Origin: Sedimenticola_A sp040506895
GTDB taxonomy: Bacteria; Pseudomonadota; Gammaproteobacteria; Chromatiales; Chromatiaceae
Direction of reading: 5' to 3'
Assembly (NCBI GenBank): GCA_040506895.1
Contig: JBEVVY010000001.1
Coordinates: 558,001-622,000, forward strand
DNA length: 64,000 bases
A program made the translations under genes and the position numbers. Every line of letters starts with the position of its first letter. Position 1 is the first letter of the stretch. A model generated the notes under the pieces. The model had not been told where the DNA came from and ran no database searches. It was given only the letters and a program-made list of their open reading frames with translations. Shown here piece after piece: positions 34,931 to 43,790 of the stretch.

Positions 34931-36205
34931 ATGAAGATAGAGACCCTTGCAGTTCACGGCGGATTTGAGCCGGATCCCACCACCAAGGCGGTCGCAGTCC
35001 CCATCTACCAGACCACCTCCTATGCATTCGATGATACCCAGCATGGCGCCGATCTGTTCGATCTGAAGGTGCAGGGCAACATCTACACCCGCATCATGAA
35101 CCCAACGACCGATGTACTGGAGAAACGGGTCGCTGCAATGGAGGGCGGGGTAGGCGCACTCGGTCTCTCGTCCGGTATGTCAGCGATTACCTATGCACTG
35201 TTCACCATTGCCGAGTCCGGGGATAACATCGTTACCACCTCGACCCTGTATGGTGGCACCTACAACCTGTTTGCCCATACGCTGCCCCAGCTGGGTATCC
35301 AGGCCAGGTTCGCTGACGCCAAGGATATAGAGGGCATGGCTGCCCTTATCGACGGTAATACGAAGGCGGTGTTCTGCGAATCGATCGGAAATCCTGCGGG
35401 TAACGTGGTCGATCTCGCTGCCATGGCCGATATGGCCCATGCTCACGGGGTTCCCCTGATTGTCGACAATACGGTTCCTTCCCCATACCTGTGCCGTCCG
35501 TTCGAACATGGGGCCGATATCGTGGTTCATGCACTGACCAAGTACATGGGGGGACATGGTACGACGATCGGCGGGGTGCTGGTGGATTCCGGAAAATTTC
35601 CCTGGGCCGAGCACAAGGAGCGGTTCAGGCGGCTCAACGAACCGGATGTCTCTTACCATGGTGTGGTCTATACCGAGGCACTGGGCGAAGCGGCCTTTAT
35701 CGGTCGGGCCCGGGTTGTTCCCCTGCGCAACATGGGCTCAGCCATCTCTCCATTAAACAGCTTTCTGATTCTCCAGGGCATAGAAACCCTTCCGGTGCGT
35801 ATGGACCGGCATTGTGAAAATGCCGAGGCGGTGGCTGGCTATCTCAAGGAACATCCCCAGGTTGAATGGGTACGCTATGCAGGCCTGGACGATCACCCGG
35901 ACAAGCCGCTGGTGGACAGGTACATGGGCGGTAAGGCATCGAGCATCCTCTCATTCGGTATCAAGGGGGGGCTGGAAGCAGGTGCCAAGTTTATCGATGC
36001 GTTGCAACTGGCTGTTCGCCTGGTCAATATCGGTGATGCCAAGACCCTGGCCTGTCATCCCGCAACCACGACCCACCGCCAGTTGAGTCCGGAAGAGTTG
36101 AAGACCGCCGGCGTCAGCGAGGATATGGTGAGATTGTCCATCGGAATCGAACATGTGGACGATATCATCGCCGACCTTGACCAGGCCCTTGCTGCCGCAA
36201 AATAG
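34931..36205 (+). CDS. metY: O-acetylhomoserine sulfhydrylase (aminocarboxypropyltransferase)
   Basis: MetY makes homocysteine (or methionine analogues) from O-acetylhomoserine and sulfide, using PLP. The 424-residue product shows TLAVHGGFEPDPTTKAVAVP and PIYQTTSYAFDDTQHGADLF at the N-terminus, YTRIMNPTTDVLEKRVAAME, the PLP-Schiff-base region HALTKYMGGHGTTIGG with the catalytic Lys, and SPLNSFLILQGIETL. The ATG at 34931 has a near-perfect GGAGGAGAG upstream. A strong bidirectional terminator follows. Sulfide-fixing MetY fits a sulfur-rich lifestyle, but is widespread. Confidence 0.96.
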   Translation: MKIETLAVHGGFEPDPTTKAVAVPIYQTTSYAFDDTQHGADLFDLKVQGNIYTRIMNPTTDVLEKRVAAMEGGVGALGLSSGMSAITYALFTIAESGDNIVTTSTLYGGTYNLFAHTLPQLGIQARFADAKDIEGMAALIDGNTKAVFCESIGNPAGNVVDLAAMADMAHAHGVPLIVDNTVPSPYLCRPFEHGADIVVHALTKYMGGHGTTIGGVLVDSGKFPWAEHKERFRRLNEPDVSYHGVVYTEALGEAAFIGRARVVPLRNMGSAISPLNSFLILQGIETLPVRMDRHCENAEAVAGYLKEHPQVEWVRYAGLDDHPDKPLVDRYMGGKASSILSFGIKGGLEAGAKFIDALQLAVRLVNIGDAKTLACHPATTTHRQLSPEELKTAGVSEDMVRLSIGIEHVDDIIADLDQALAAAK

Positions 36206-36223
36206 TCTGGTGAGGATAAAATG

Positions 36224-36258
36224 AAAAAGCCGCATTCGGCGGACCGAATGCGGCTTTT
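36224..36258. terminator. Bidirectional intrinsic terminator between metY and the thioredoxin gene
   Basis: AAAAGCCGCATTCGG pairs perfectly with CCGAATGCGGCTTTT around CGGA. The A-tract and T-tract on opposite sides allow termination from both strands; the flanking genes converge. Confidence 0.95.
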
Positions 36259-36286
36259 CTGAGCCGTTGATTATTCCGGAAAGCGG

Positions 36287-36799
36287 CTACTTGATACGGG
36301 CGGCAAGCAGGTTTTCCAGCAGGCTGGCGGTGTGCATCTGGGCACTGTTCAGGGCCTTGTGCAGGCGCTCCCGGTAATCAACCGGATTGTTGTATCCGAC
36401 GATGGGCGGGGTGATGGTCTGACCGTCGGCATCCACAAACACCACGGTGGGTGTTGCGAAAACCTTGTACCGGTTGACGAACATGCGGGCACGGATGCGC
36501 TCTCCGTCGAAATCGGTGATCTTGCCGCCGACATCTATATTGAATTCACGGACGAGCACTTTTTTATCGAGGGTGCCGGAAAGCACGCCGGGATTAAGAA
36601 TCTCTTCCTTCAGATGCTCGCAGTAGCTGCAGTCATCTGCACTGAAGACGATCATAATCGGAAGATTCTCCTTACGGGCCTCTTCGGAAGTGACAGACCA
36701 GTCATCCGTGGTGTAGTTGTCGAGGGGAGAGCCAGCTTGGACCGGGGAAACGGCCAGGGAGAAAATACTCAATAAAATCAGTACAATAAACTTCTTCAC
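36287..36799 (-). CDS. Periplasmic thioredoxin-fold protein (SoxW-like)
   Basis: This 170-residue protein has a signal peptide (MKKFIVLILLSIFSLAVSPVQA) and a thioredoxin fold with the active-site motif SADDCSYCEHLKEEIL (CSYC), then VFATPTVVFVDADGQ carrying the cis-Pro. It should act as a thiol-disulfide reductant in the periplasm. The layout is like SoxW, the thioredoxin of some Sox clusters, but no sox genes are present, so a general role (for example cytochrome c maturation or DsbD partner) is equally possible. Confidence 0.85.
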   Translation of the reverse strand: MKKFIVLILLSIFSLAVSPVQAGSPLDNYTTDDWSVTSEEARKENLPIMIVFSADDCSYCEHLKEEILNPGVLSGTLDKKVLVREFNIDVGGKITDFDGERIRARMFVNRYKVFATPTVVFVDADGQTITPPIVGYNNPVDYRERLHKALNSAQMHTASLLENLLAARIK

Positions 36800-36832
36800 T
36801 GATGTAAACCTACTAACTGACGAGGTTGAATA

Positions 36833-36856
36833 GTGATTCTAATTACCAGGAATCAC
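36833..36856. promoter_or_regulatory. Inverted repeat in the divergent thioredoxin/NUDIX promoter region
   Basis: GTGATTC (36833-36839) and GAATCAC (36850-36856) are perfect inverted arms separated by 10 bases, with a related GAATCAT half-site at 36867-36873 and a TATAAT hexamer at 36873-36878. It could be a regulator binding site for the divergent genes; no regulator is identified. Confidence 0.4.
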
Positions 36857-36939
36857 ATGAATATAAGAATCATATAATATAACTAATTATTTTTCAAGTA
36901 GAGTTTGGGGTTTTTTGCAATGCAGCAGGTGATTTTGTG

Positions 36940-37527
36940 ATGAAATTCCGGTTTGAAATTATGGACTCGGCACTTGCCCATGACGGTTTTCTCGGGCTTA
37001 AACGCTTCTGGTTGAAACACGATCTTTTTGCCGGGGGCTCCAGCGATGTGCTGGTACGGGAGTGTATCGTCGGGCTGGAATCGGCCGCGGTACTGCTCTA
37101 TGACCCTAACAGGGACGAGGTGGTGATGATCGAGCAGTTCAGGATCGGTGCCCTGGAGGATCCTCGGGGTGCCTGGCTGCTGGAGATCGTCGGCGGCCTG
37201 GTGGAGGAGGGGCAGCCCCCGGATGAAGTAGCCCGCAGGGAGGCTCTGGAAGAGGCGGGCTGCGAGATACAGCAGTTGCTTCCGATCTGTGAATTCATGG
37301 TCAGCCCCGGCTACTCATCGGAGCGGACCCATCTTTTCTGTGGCCTGGTGGATGCATCATCTGCCGGGGGCGTGCATGGCCTGGCTGAGGAGGGTGAAGA
37401 TATCCGGGTCGAGGTTCTGCCAGCAGAGGAGGCGATAGCGGAACTCTACGGTGGTCGTGTCAATTCGACCACTGCCATCATCACCATGCAGTGGCTGGCG
37501 ATGAACCGTATGGAATTGATGGCGTAA
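36940..37527 (+). CDS. nudF: NUDIX hydrolase, ADP-ribose pyrophosphatase type
   Basis: This 195-residue enzyme belongs to the ADP-ribose pyrophosphatase (NudF/TrgB-like) group. The Nudix box is intact at EIVGGLVEEGQPPDEVARRE followed by ALEEAGCE (G-x5-E-x7-R-E-x2-E-E-x-G). Upstream strands (LVRECIVGLESAAVLLYDP) and the downstream FMVSPGYSSERTHLFCG segment, which resembles the E. coli NudF SPG-x-x-x-E region, support the ADP-ribose assignment. The ATG at 36940 is preferred over a GTG one codon upstream. Confidence 0.9.
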   Translation: MKFRFEIMDSALAHDGFLGLKRFWLKHDLFAGGSSDVLVRECIVGLESAAVLLYDPNRDEVVMIEQFRIGALEDPRGAWLLEIVGGLVEEGQPPDEVARREALEEAGCEIQQLLPICEFMVSPGYSSERTHLFCGLVDASSAGGVHGLAEEGEDIRVEVLPAEEAIAELYGGRVNSTTAIITMQWLAMNRMELMA

Positions 37528-37537
37528 TATGAAAAGA

Positions 37538-37568
37538 AATGGCCGGTACCCTCAGGGCACCGGCCATT
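37538..37568. terminator. Perfect hairpin between nudF and mscS
   Basis: AATGGCCGGT (37538-37547) pairs with ACCGGCCATT (37559-37568) around an 11-base loop that can itself close. The flanking genes converge here. There is no long T tract on the + strand, while the - strand reading has ATTTCTTTTC after it, so it may act mainly for mscS. Confidence 0.6.
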
Positions 37569-37593
37569 GATCCGCTGGGTAAATTTCCGAAAT

Positions 37594-38412
37594 TTACTCG
37601 CTCTTGTCGATGTGCAGATCCATCTGGGGGTAGGGGATCGAGACACCGTTTTCGTCGAAGGCGATCTTTATCTTCTCGGTCAGGTCGAATTTCACAGCCC
37701 AGTAATCACCGCTTTTCACCCAGGGGCGTACGTTGAAGTTGACACTGCTGTCAGCCAGTTCAGCCACTGCTATCAGCGGTTCAGGATCGGCCAGTACACG
37801 CTCGTCGGCCTTGATAATACTCTCCATGATCTCCTTGGCCTTCTTTATGTCGTCGTCGTAGCCGATGCCGAACACCATGTCGATACGGCGGGTTTCACGG
37901 GCGGAGTAGTTGGTGATGGTGCCGTTGTAAATTGAACCGTTGGGTACGATGACTTCGCGGTTGTCTCCGGTGCGCATGATGGTGCTGAAGATGCTGATGG
38001 ATTCGACCACGCCCATGGTTCCGCCAGCCTCGACGAAATCACCGGTCTTGAAGGGACGGAAGATGATCAGCATGACGCCTGCAGCGAAGTTCTGCAGGGA
38101 GTTCTGCAGGGCCAGGCCAACCGCCAGGCCTGCCGCACCGAGAAGTGCAATGAGGGAGGTGGTATCCACACCCAGCTGGTCCAGCGCCGCAATGATGATG
38201 AACAGTAGCAGTATGGCGTTGGAGATGGATGTGACGAAATTGACGAGGATATCGTCCATGCCTGCCTTGGCGAGCAGTTTTCCAGCCAGCTTGACGATCG
38301 CCTTGGCGACCCAGCGACCCACGACGAAAATGGCCGCAGCGAGGGCGATGTTGATAGCCCAGGGTATGGCGTAGGTTGAAACAAGCTGGTTGAGGTCTAA
38401 CGACTCTAACAT
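37594..38412 (-). CDS. mscS: Small-conductance mechanosensitive channel MscS
   Basis: MscS releases osmolytes during hypo-osmotic shock. The 272-residue product has three N-terminal membrane helices, with the pore-lining TM3 (LLGAAGLAVGLALQNSLQNFAAGV, the Gly/Ala-packed helix), followed by the beta domain (FKTGDFVEAGGTMGVVESIS, TIMRTGDNREVIVPNG) and the C-terminal alpha/beta cage domain. Length matches E. coli MscS (286). Confidence 0.96.
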   Translation of the reverse strand: MLESLDLNQLVSTYAIPWAINIALAAAIFVVGRWVAKAIVKLAGKLLAKAGMDDILVNFVTSISNAILLLFIIIAALDQLGVDTTSLIALLGAAGLAVGLALQNSLQNFAAGVMLIIFRPFKTGDFVEAGGTMGVVESISIFSTIMRTGDNREVIVPNGSIYNGTITNYSARETRRIDMVFGIGYDDDIKKAKEIMESIIKADERVLADPEPLIAVAELADSSVNFNVRPWVKSGDYWAVKFDLTEKIKIAFDENGVSIPYPQMDLHIDKSE

Positions 38413-38541
38413 GCTGATAACTCCCTTGATTATTGGTTGTTAGATGAATTCCCTTTCGACCCGGGGATGAGGACAGCTATCCGATGGCCGAAAATCATCG
38501 GATTATTCTAGGATGATTCTAAGTCTTGAACAACAGGGGTT

Positions 38542-39369
38542 TCAGTGGGTTATCTCTTCAACCAGCAGCTGGATTTGGCGATTTTGCCGGTTTTCTGTGG
38601 TGTGGCGTTTGAGCAGGCCCGAACGCTCTATGGTGTTGTTATCGGCAACACCGCCAACAGGAATCCATTCGCCGATTCTGCCTGTCACAGTGGTCTCTGC
38701 CTCCTGGACATCGTATGTACCCTGGATGGTGCCGGGGCGGGATGCAAATGGGGTGATATGGAGGGTGACCCTGTCGCCTGAGACAAGATACGGGGTGACA
38801 TAGAAACCGGAGGTCGCCTTTCTGTAACGGGTGGTGGTCTGCTGTCCGATGATGTCACCGGTGACGATGAGAGAGCGTTCCTGTACCGGGAAAGAGCGGC
38901 CTGTTTCAATGAATGCCGCTTTTCCTTCCAGGGTCTGAATGGTGTGTGTGGCATCGTTGCGGTTGTTGGTGCGGGCCTGCTTGATTCTGAGCCGGGCCCC
39001 GGGCTTTTTCGGTGCAGAGCCGATGGTCACTTCGTTATCGCCATCAGCAGCCCGGATCCCCGCTGAGAGACCGTTGTCCTCACTATATATAAACGACCCC
39101 TGGCGGACATGGATCACCAGGCGCCTGGCGGGCCGGTCAATTTTTTGCAGAATCTTCCTTATCTCATCCAGGTTGGACGGGGAGGTTCTGATGATCAGTT
39201 GATTGTGCATGCCGGTGACTGCACCGTCATCACCCACAAAGGGTCTGATGATGGGTATCACCTCTTCAATGGGTCGGTTTTTCAGTTCGATGATCTCGAG
39301 CGGGTAGTCTGCCAGGCAAGCGGATGCTGTCAGTATCAACAGAAACATGGCGGATAGCCTGGATAGCAT
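38542..39369 (-). CDS. Short secretin-like periplasmic protein
   Basis: This 275-residue protein has a signal peptide ending near LTASACLA, a NolW-type secretin N-domain (YPLEIIELKNRPIEEVIPII, then LIIRTSPSNLDEIRKILQKID) and a C-terminal half resembling part of the secretin domain (GKAAFIETGRSFPVQ; GFYVTPYLVSGDRVTLHITP; TGRIGEWIPVGGV). It is about half the size of a true secretin (GspD/PilQ), so a gated outer-membrane pore is unlikely from this protein alone. Whether it folds as an isolated secretin-like module or partners another protein is unknown. It is next to the 39383 gene, 13 bases away. Confidence 0.75.
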   Translation of the reverse strand: MLSRLSAMFLLILTASACLADYPLEIIELKNRPIEEVIPIIRPFVGDDGAVTGMHNQLIIRTSPSNLDEIRKILQKIDRPARRLVIHVRQGSFIYSEDNGLSAGIRAADGDNEVTIGSAPKKPGARLRIKQARTNNRNDATHTIQTLEGKAAFIETGRSFPVQERSLIVTGDIIGQQTTTRYRKATSGFYVTPYLVSGDRVTLHITPFASRPGTIQGTYDVQEAETTVTGRIGEWIPVGGVADNNTIERSGLLKRHTTENRQNRQIQLLVEEITH

Positions 39370-39382
39370 GCTGCGACTCCTG

Positions 39383-39916
39383 TCAGAGACTCAGTCTTCT
39401 GAGTTCGATGTCGGATTCACTACGCTCCCATATTTCATTGAAGAGCGAGGCCAGTTTTCCTGCAGCGAGCCGGTCACTGAATACGGCATCGGCATCGTAC
39501 TGGGTGTAGGTATCACGGTAGATATAGCCTGTTTCATCCACGATCATGAAGTTTTCAGGCAGATCCTCGTAATCTTTATATGGGTGGCGAATGGCAATCG
39601 CGCTGGGAAGCCGCCTGGCCAGTTCGATAAATCGGTGTCCCTGTTTCTGGACCTTTTCATTCTCCTGCAGCAGGATTCGGATCCTGGACTCCCGGCTGCG
39701 TATCGCCAGCTGTTTTACCGCGTCGAGAAAATCCTGCTGATTGTAGATCGGCGCGTCGAAATCATAGGTGAAGATGTCCAGGTGCCTCTTCGCCTGCAAA
39801 GCCATTTGCAGTGAGGCTAGCCGGTTCTCTTCGACGGTTTGCAGAATGATGCGCCCGGAATTCTCACCAAGTACCTGTTGAGGAAGGGTTTCAAGTGCGC
39901 TAGTTGTCATCGTCAT
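39383..39916 (-). CDS. Conserved protein of unknown function downstream of a GNAT gene
   Basis: The 177-residue product has no signal peptide. Features visible are RIILQTVEENRLASLQMALQ, then LDIFTYDFDAPIYNQQDFLD, RESRIRILLQENEKVQKQGH and FMIVDETGYIYRD. The arrangement (FTYDF, RILLQ...H, MIVDETGYIYR) recalls the phospholipase D-like fold with the HKD signature lost, which is inference. The start is uncertain: ATGs at 39916 and 39910 both lie within the GNAT gene's end, so the overlap is 11-17 bases. It is part of the roxA-GNAT-unknown overlapping run. Confidence 0.75.
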   Translation of the reverse strand: MTMTTSALETLPQQVLGENSGRIILQTVEENRLASLQMALQAKRHLDIFTYDFDAPIYNQQDFLDAVKQLAIRSRESRIRILLQENEKVQKQGHRFIELARRLPSAIAIRHPYKDYEDLPENFMIVDETGYIYRDTYTQYDADAVFSDRLAAGKLASLFNEIWERSESDIELRRLSL

Positions 39917-40331
39917 CCATCTCCATGCGCAGATGGGGGATTCCTGCCTCCATGAACTCTTCCCCCTGCGTCCTGAAACCGAACTGTCTGTAGAAAGGAA
40001 CAGCACGGGTCTGTGCGTTCAGAAACAGCTTTGGGTACCGCAGTTCTGATGCTTTGCTCATAATCTGTTCCATCAATCGGCGACCTGTTCCCTGGTTACG
40101 CCATTCAGGCAGAACGGCCATGCGGCCAATCTGTCCGTCAGGCAGCAGACGTACTGTGCCTACCGGTTGTCCATCTGGGGATTCAGCCAGCAGATGAACG
40201 GCGACAGGATCACTGGTGTCCCACTCCATATCAGCAGGTACATGCTGTTCCCGAACGAAAACCTCTTCCCGGACTTCTCTCAAAAGAGGCAGATCTTCAG
40301 GCCAGTGAGCCTCTCTGATTTCAATACTCAT
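39900..40331 (-). CDS. GNAT-family N-acetyltransferase
   Basis: This 143-residue acetyltransferase has the GNAT fold with motif A seen as IGRMAVLPEWRNQGTGRRLM (the Q/R-x-x-G-x-G/A acetyl-CoA loop, here RNQGTGRRL) and C-terminal ARAVPFYRQFGFRTQGEEF-like region (FYRQFGF). It is close to the YjcF/ElaA-like group. Substrate unknown. Its start overlaps the end of roxA by 11 bases, and its end overlaps the next gene. Confidence 0.92.
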   Translation of the reverse strand: MSIEIREAHWPEDLPLLREVREEVFVREQHVPADMEWDTSDPVAVHLLAESPDGQPVGTVRLLPDGQIGRMAVLPEWRNQGTGRRLMEQIMSKASELRYPKLFLNAQTRAVPFYRQFGFRTQGEEFMEAGIPHLRMEMDDDDN

Positions 40332-41505
40332 CCAGATCCTGTTCTAACAGAAGATGACCGTCATTGAAAAGTGCTGTCAGTAAGTTTAGACAATCCTTGT
40401 TCTTTAGCCATGGTTGAGCATCATCATAAGAGAGCAGCCGGCTCCCGGTGACCCACTGCATAAAGCCTGCACAGGATTTTGCCAGGCTGTATTCCTCTCC
40501 GTTGGCAAAAAGATAGTCGCACTGATCATTTCCCTCTATATATGCGAAACGGCTCCACCCGTTTCGATATAAGAGACCACTTGATTCGAATAGCGCGATC
40601 ACTGTTTCTACGGAATTGCTCTCGCTTCTGGGACTCACCTGAAGGTGTATTTTGGACTCGGTAATGAAGCGGCCAAACCAGCGATCCTGCTCCTGGGGAG
40701 TGGATAAGAGGTAGCTGTTGAGTTGACGGCGAACCCGTGCAAGGGCTTGAGGTGTGATTTCTGCACTACTCTCCTGGAGGCCGATTTCACCATCCCTGTA
40801 GCGTGAGGAGGGCACTTTAGTGGATACCAGGTCATCACACCAGGCAGCTGCCATCTCCTGGAAAGTCGGTGCCCGAAAGCCGACTGAACAGGTCATGCAG
40901 TCGTTGCCCTGGGCAATACCCCAGTGAGCGACATTTGGAGGCAGGTAAAGGACGTCGCCAGGTTCCATCACCCAGTCAAACTCGGCCTCGAATTCTGGCA
41001 GAATGCGGAGGTCCAGACCTGGAATATAGTCCTCGTCGGAAACCTCGTTGGTGTGTATCATCCAGCGGCGTTTGCCTCGGACTTGTACCAGGAAGACATC
41101 GTAGTCATCGATGTGTGGACCGACTGACCCCTGATCTGCGGCGTAGCTTATCATGATGTCATCCAGGCGCCAGTCAGGAAGGAACCTGAAAGGATCGAGA
41201 AGATCGGCAACCTCAGGGATATGCTTGTCGACGTCCTGTACAAGGAGCGTCCAGTGAGTTTCCGGAAGACTGGCAAAAGCAGACTCATCGAATGGACCGT
41301 TCCTGGCCTCCCATGGACGAACGCCGTCTTTTTCCAGAACAATTCTTGATTCGATATCCTCATCACAAGAGAGTCCGGCCAGTTCTTCAGCTGTGAGAGG
41401 AGGATGATAGTCTGGAAACCCTTGTCGGATCAGGAGGGGTTTCTGTTGCCAATAATCAGACAGAAAGCGCTTTGAGTCGATGCCTTCTTGAAAATTGAGC
41501 TTCAT
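40321..41505 (-). CDS. roxA: Ribosomal protein uL16 3-hydroxylase (YcfD/RoxA-type cupin oxygenase)
   Basis: RoxA is a JmjC-type Fe(II)/2-oxoglutarate oxygenase that hydroxylates an arginine of ribosomal protein L16. The 394-residue product shows LLIRQGFPDYHPPLTAEELA at the N-terminus, the metal-binding HIDDYDVFLVQVRGKRRW (H-x-D) and NVAHWGIAQ (distal His), and a C-terminal winged-helix-like dimerisation region. Length equals the family's. It is first in the run with the GNAT and unknown genes. Confidence 0.94.
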   Translation of the reverse strand: MKLNFQEGIDSKRFLSDYWQQKPLLIRQGFPDYHPPLTAEELAGLSCDEDIESRIVLEKDGVRPWEARNGPFDESAFASLPETHWTLLVQDVDKHIPEVADLLDPFRFLPDWRLDDIMISYAADQGSVGPHIDDYDVFLVQVRGKRRWMIHTNEVSDEDYIPGLDLRILPEFEAEFDWVMEPGDVLYLPPNVAHWGIAQGNDCMTCSVGFRAPTFQEMAAAWCDDLVSTKVPSSRYRDGEIGLQESSAEITPQALARVRRQLNSYLLSTPQEQDRWFGRFITESKIHLQVSPRSESNSVETVIALFESSGLLYRNGWSRFAYIEGNDQCDYLFANGEEYSLAKSCAGFMQWVTGSRLLSYDDAQPWLKNKDCLNLLTALFNDGHLLLEQDLDEY

Positions 41506-41574
41506 AAGGGAGCTTACCGTATTTTTTCAGAATTACAGCCGGATTGAAGAGACTATTTTATCCTAAATCACTGG

Positions 41575-42831
41575 CTATACGATACGGAAGTAACCTTTGC
41601 CGTGTGTCTTGACATGAAAGAGTGCATGGTCTGTTTTTGAAAGCAGCTCTTCCAGGCAGTTTACACTTGGTTCTGAGACTGCAATTCCCATGCTCAGAGA
41701 TGGTGTGACGATCTTGTCATTAAAGTTTATTGGTTTACTTAGATTATTCCTGACAAGTACGCATATTTCAGATAGTTCGTTTTCCGTGAAAGTACCTGTA
41801 AGCAGTGCAAGGAATTCATCGCCACCAAAGCGTGCCACCAACGCGTCTCTGTCAAGTACAGGAAGATCTATCTTCAATAGAGAACTGATAAGGCGATTTG
41901 CAATTTGAGTCATTACGTAGTCGCCACCATGTTCTCCATGCTCATCGTTTACTTTTTTGAAATGATCAAGATCGAGACGCAATAGGGCAAATCTCAAGTT
42001 GCTCCCACGTAAATCACGACACATCTTTTCAGTTTTGGCCATGAAGGTTCGCCTGTTGGAAACACCTGTAAGGGAATCCACATAAGTCATTCTTTGAAGC
42101 TTGGTGTTTGTTCTTGACAGGCTTTCTATAAGATCGTTGTTTGCCTGTTGGATCGTAATTGTATCGAGGAGACTCTTGTTATGCAGCCTTGAAATAACAA
42201 GCAGCATTGAAATGTATATTATGCCGAGAAAAAGCCAGGTTGTGATTTGATTCTCTGGTGCGCCTATCACCCAATATAGGTAGAGCAGTGAAATGAAGAG
42301 CGGCAGTGAAAATGAATAGAAAGCTGGCAGATAGATAGCGGTAAAAGGCAAAGCTGCGAGAGGTATTCCTATGGCTATCAGTATGATCTGTACTTGTACA
42401 GATAGACTCATAGAAGGATCGTAGAAAAATGAGATTTCTGAAAATGCGCACCCGACGAGAAAAGTACCGACACAAAAAACTGCACCCCACTGGTTAGTGG
42501 GAAGAAGTGATGGATGGCGTCGCCAAATCAGGAGAAGGATATAGTTTGCTATCAGAGTCGATTCGAGTACTGCAATCCATAGTACTAACGTGTCATGTTC
42601 TACAACATTCCAGAATCCAATCGCAAACAATATAGATGCGAAGAAACCAAAAGTAATCAGGTAGGGTGTGACATCAATATATTTTTCCAGGGAAATATCG
42701 TTGATGTGAGTCTTGAGCAGATAAGACTTTTTGAAGAAAAACCTGAAATAGAGAGATGCAAAAAGTAATCCAAGCAATAGTTTGCTTACTTGTAAGAACT
42801 CAATGTCCGAAATGCTTGATTCCTGAAACAT
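41575..42831 (-). CDS. Membrane-bound GGDEF diguanylate cyclase
   Basis: This 418-residue protein has a hydrophobic N-terminal half with about seven membrane segments (residues about 15-215) followed by a short coiled linker and a GGDEF domain whose active-site motif RFGGDEFLALL is intact, so it should make c-di-GMP. The usual RxxD inhibitory site five residues before GGDEF is not present (the sequence there is DRDA), so product inhibition may be weak. It is AT-richer than the genes to its left and lies upstream of the unusual signalling and adhesin cluster. Confidence 0.93.
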   Translation of the reverse strand: MFQESSISDIEFLQVSKLLLGLLFASLYFRFFFKKSYLLKTHINDISLEKYIDVTPYLITFGFFASILFAIGFWNVVEHDTLVLWIAVLESTLIANYILLLIWRRHPSLLPTNQWGAVFCVGTFLVGCAFSEISFFYDPSMSLSVQVQIILIAIGIPLAALPFTAIYLPAFYSFSLPLFISLLYLYWVIGAPENQITTWLFLGIIYISMLLVISRLHNKSLLDTITIQQANNDLIESLSRTNTKLQRMTYVDSLTGVSNRRTFMAKTEKMCRDLRGSNLRFALLRLDLDHFKKVNDEHGEHGGDYVMTQIANRLISSLLKIDLPVLDRDALVARFGGDEFLALLTGTFTENELSEICVLVRNNLSKPINFNDKIVTPSLSMGIAVSEPSVNCLEELLSKTDHALFHVKTHGKGYFRIV

Positions 42832-42966
42832 GGGATAAATATAAGATTGAAGAGTTTTCGTTAATGACCGATGTACTATGCGCGCTGATAGGAATTAATA
42901 GAATATTACAATTGCTACACAAAAGTACAATGATGCAGTTCAATTCGTTGCCCGGTGAGGAAATAA

Positions 42967-43668
42967 TTGAGAATAACTAATCCAAACCGAAAGAAACCCA
43001 TTGGGCAGATGCGAATGACGAATTTGATAAAAAGAGCTTCAAACAGATGCCCGATCTGGGGAACTGAATCCACCAGTATATATGACTTCACGCTGAGAAA
43101 ATGGAATATCTTCAGCCCAAGAACATGTGGTCAGTATGCAGTGAGTCAAGGTGTGCAAGGGGATATTGACGATCTTGATCTCGAAGATCGGGCAAAACTC
43201 ACCAGTGAAATCATTGAAAGACGCAACAACGGTGACCCTATACCAACTGTCACTGACTCAACCATTCATAAGGCTATGACTCGTCGTTCATTAAGTAACA
43301 GGGAAAAAAATTACAGATTACTTAACTATTTGAAAATAAACAGCGAACGCATGAAACGAATCGATTCGGATATGCGTACCTATGAAATGATGGCGCAGAC
43401 CGAGACAACAAGTGAAGAGGAACTTACAGATCTATTCAACCGGTTAATGAGAGATTCATATATTGGAGACAACTATGAACTGACGCTGGAAGATGAGTGC
43501 ATGGTAAAGAAAATTAGAAGTTATGCTGTTGATAAGCTAGATAGAGTTAGCCGGGAGATCTCTAATGGAACCTATCGACCAGATTACGCCAGGGTTGCCA
43601 ACAATATGATAGAAACAGATTGTTTTCTTTTGGAAAGTGAGCAACTACTGGATATCAATATTGATTAG
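42967..43668 (+). CDS. Protein of unknown function with RC-x-IWGT motif (paralogue 1)
   Basis: This protein of up to 233 residues is not recognised. It has an N-terminal SNRCPIWGTESTSIYDF motif, SPRTCGQYAVSQ, LEDRAKLTSEIIERRNNGDPIPTVTDS and a helical C-terminal half. The next gene shares this whole pattern (see the paralogue at 43791), with RCxIWGT, a SPRxxG.Y.(V/I)S segment, L-x-x-x-x-RAKLT, and P-x-VTxS-x-I. The TTG at 42967 has GAGGAAAT upstream, but an ATG at 43009 would also start before the motif. No signal peptide. It is divergent from the GGDEF gene. Confidence 0.7.
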   Translation: MRITNPNRKKPIGQMRMTNLIKRASNRCPIWGTESTSIYDFTLRKWNIFSPRTCGQYAVSQGVQGDIDDLDLEDRAKLTSEIIERRNNGDPIPTVTDSTIHKAMTRRSLSNREKNYRLLNYLKINSERMKRIDSDMRTYEMMAQTETTSEEELTDLFNRLMRDSYIGDNYELTLEDECMVKKIRSYAVDKLDRVSREISNGTYRPDYARVANNMIETDCFLLESEQLLDINID

Positions 43669-43790
43669 ACCTTTGCGTTTGATACATTGTAGTAGTCTAT
43701 TGCTACAAAGTAATAATTCAAGCTTTCATTTTTACTCCATAATACACGTCTAAGGTGTTGAGTTATTCAATACGCACAGGAGGTGGCGTG

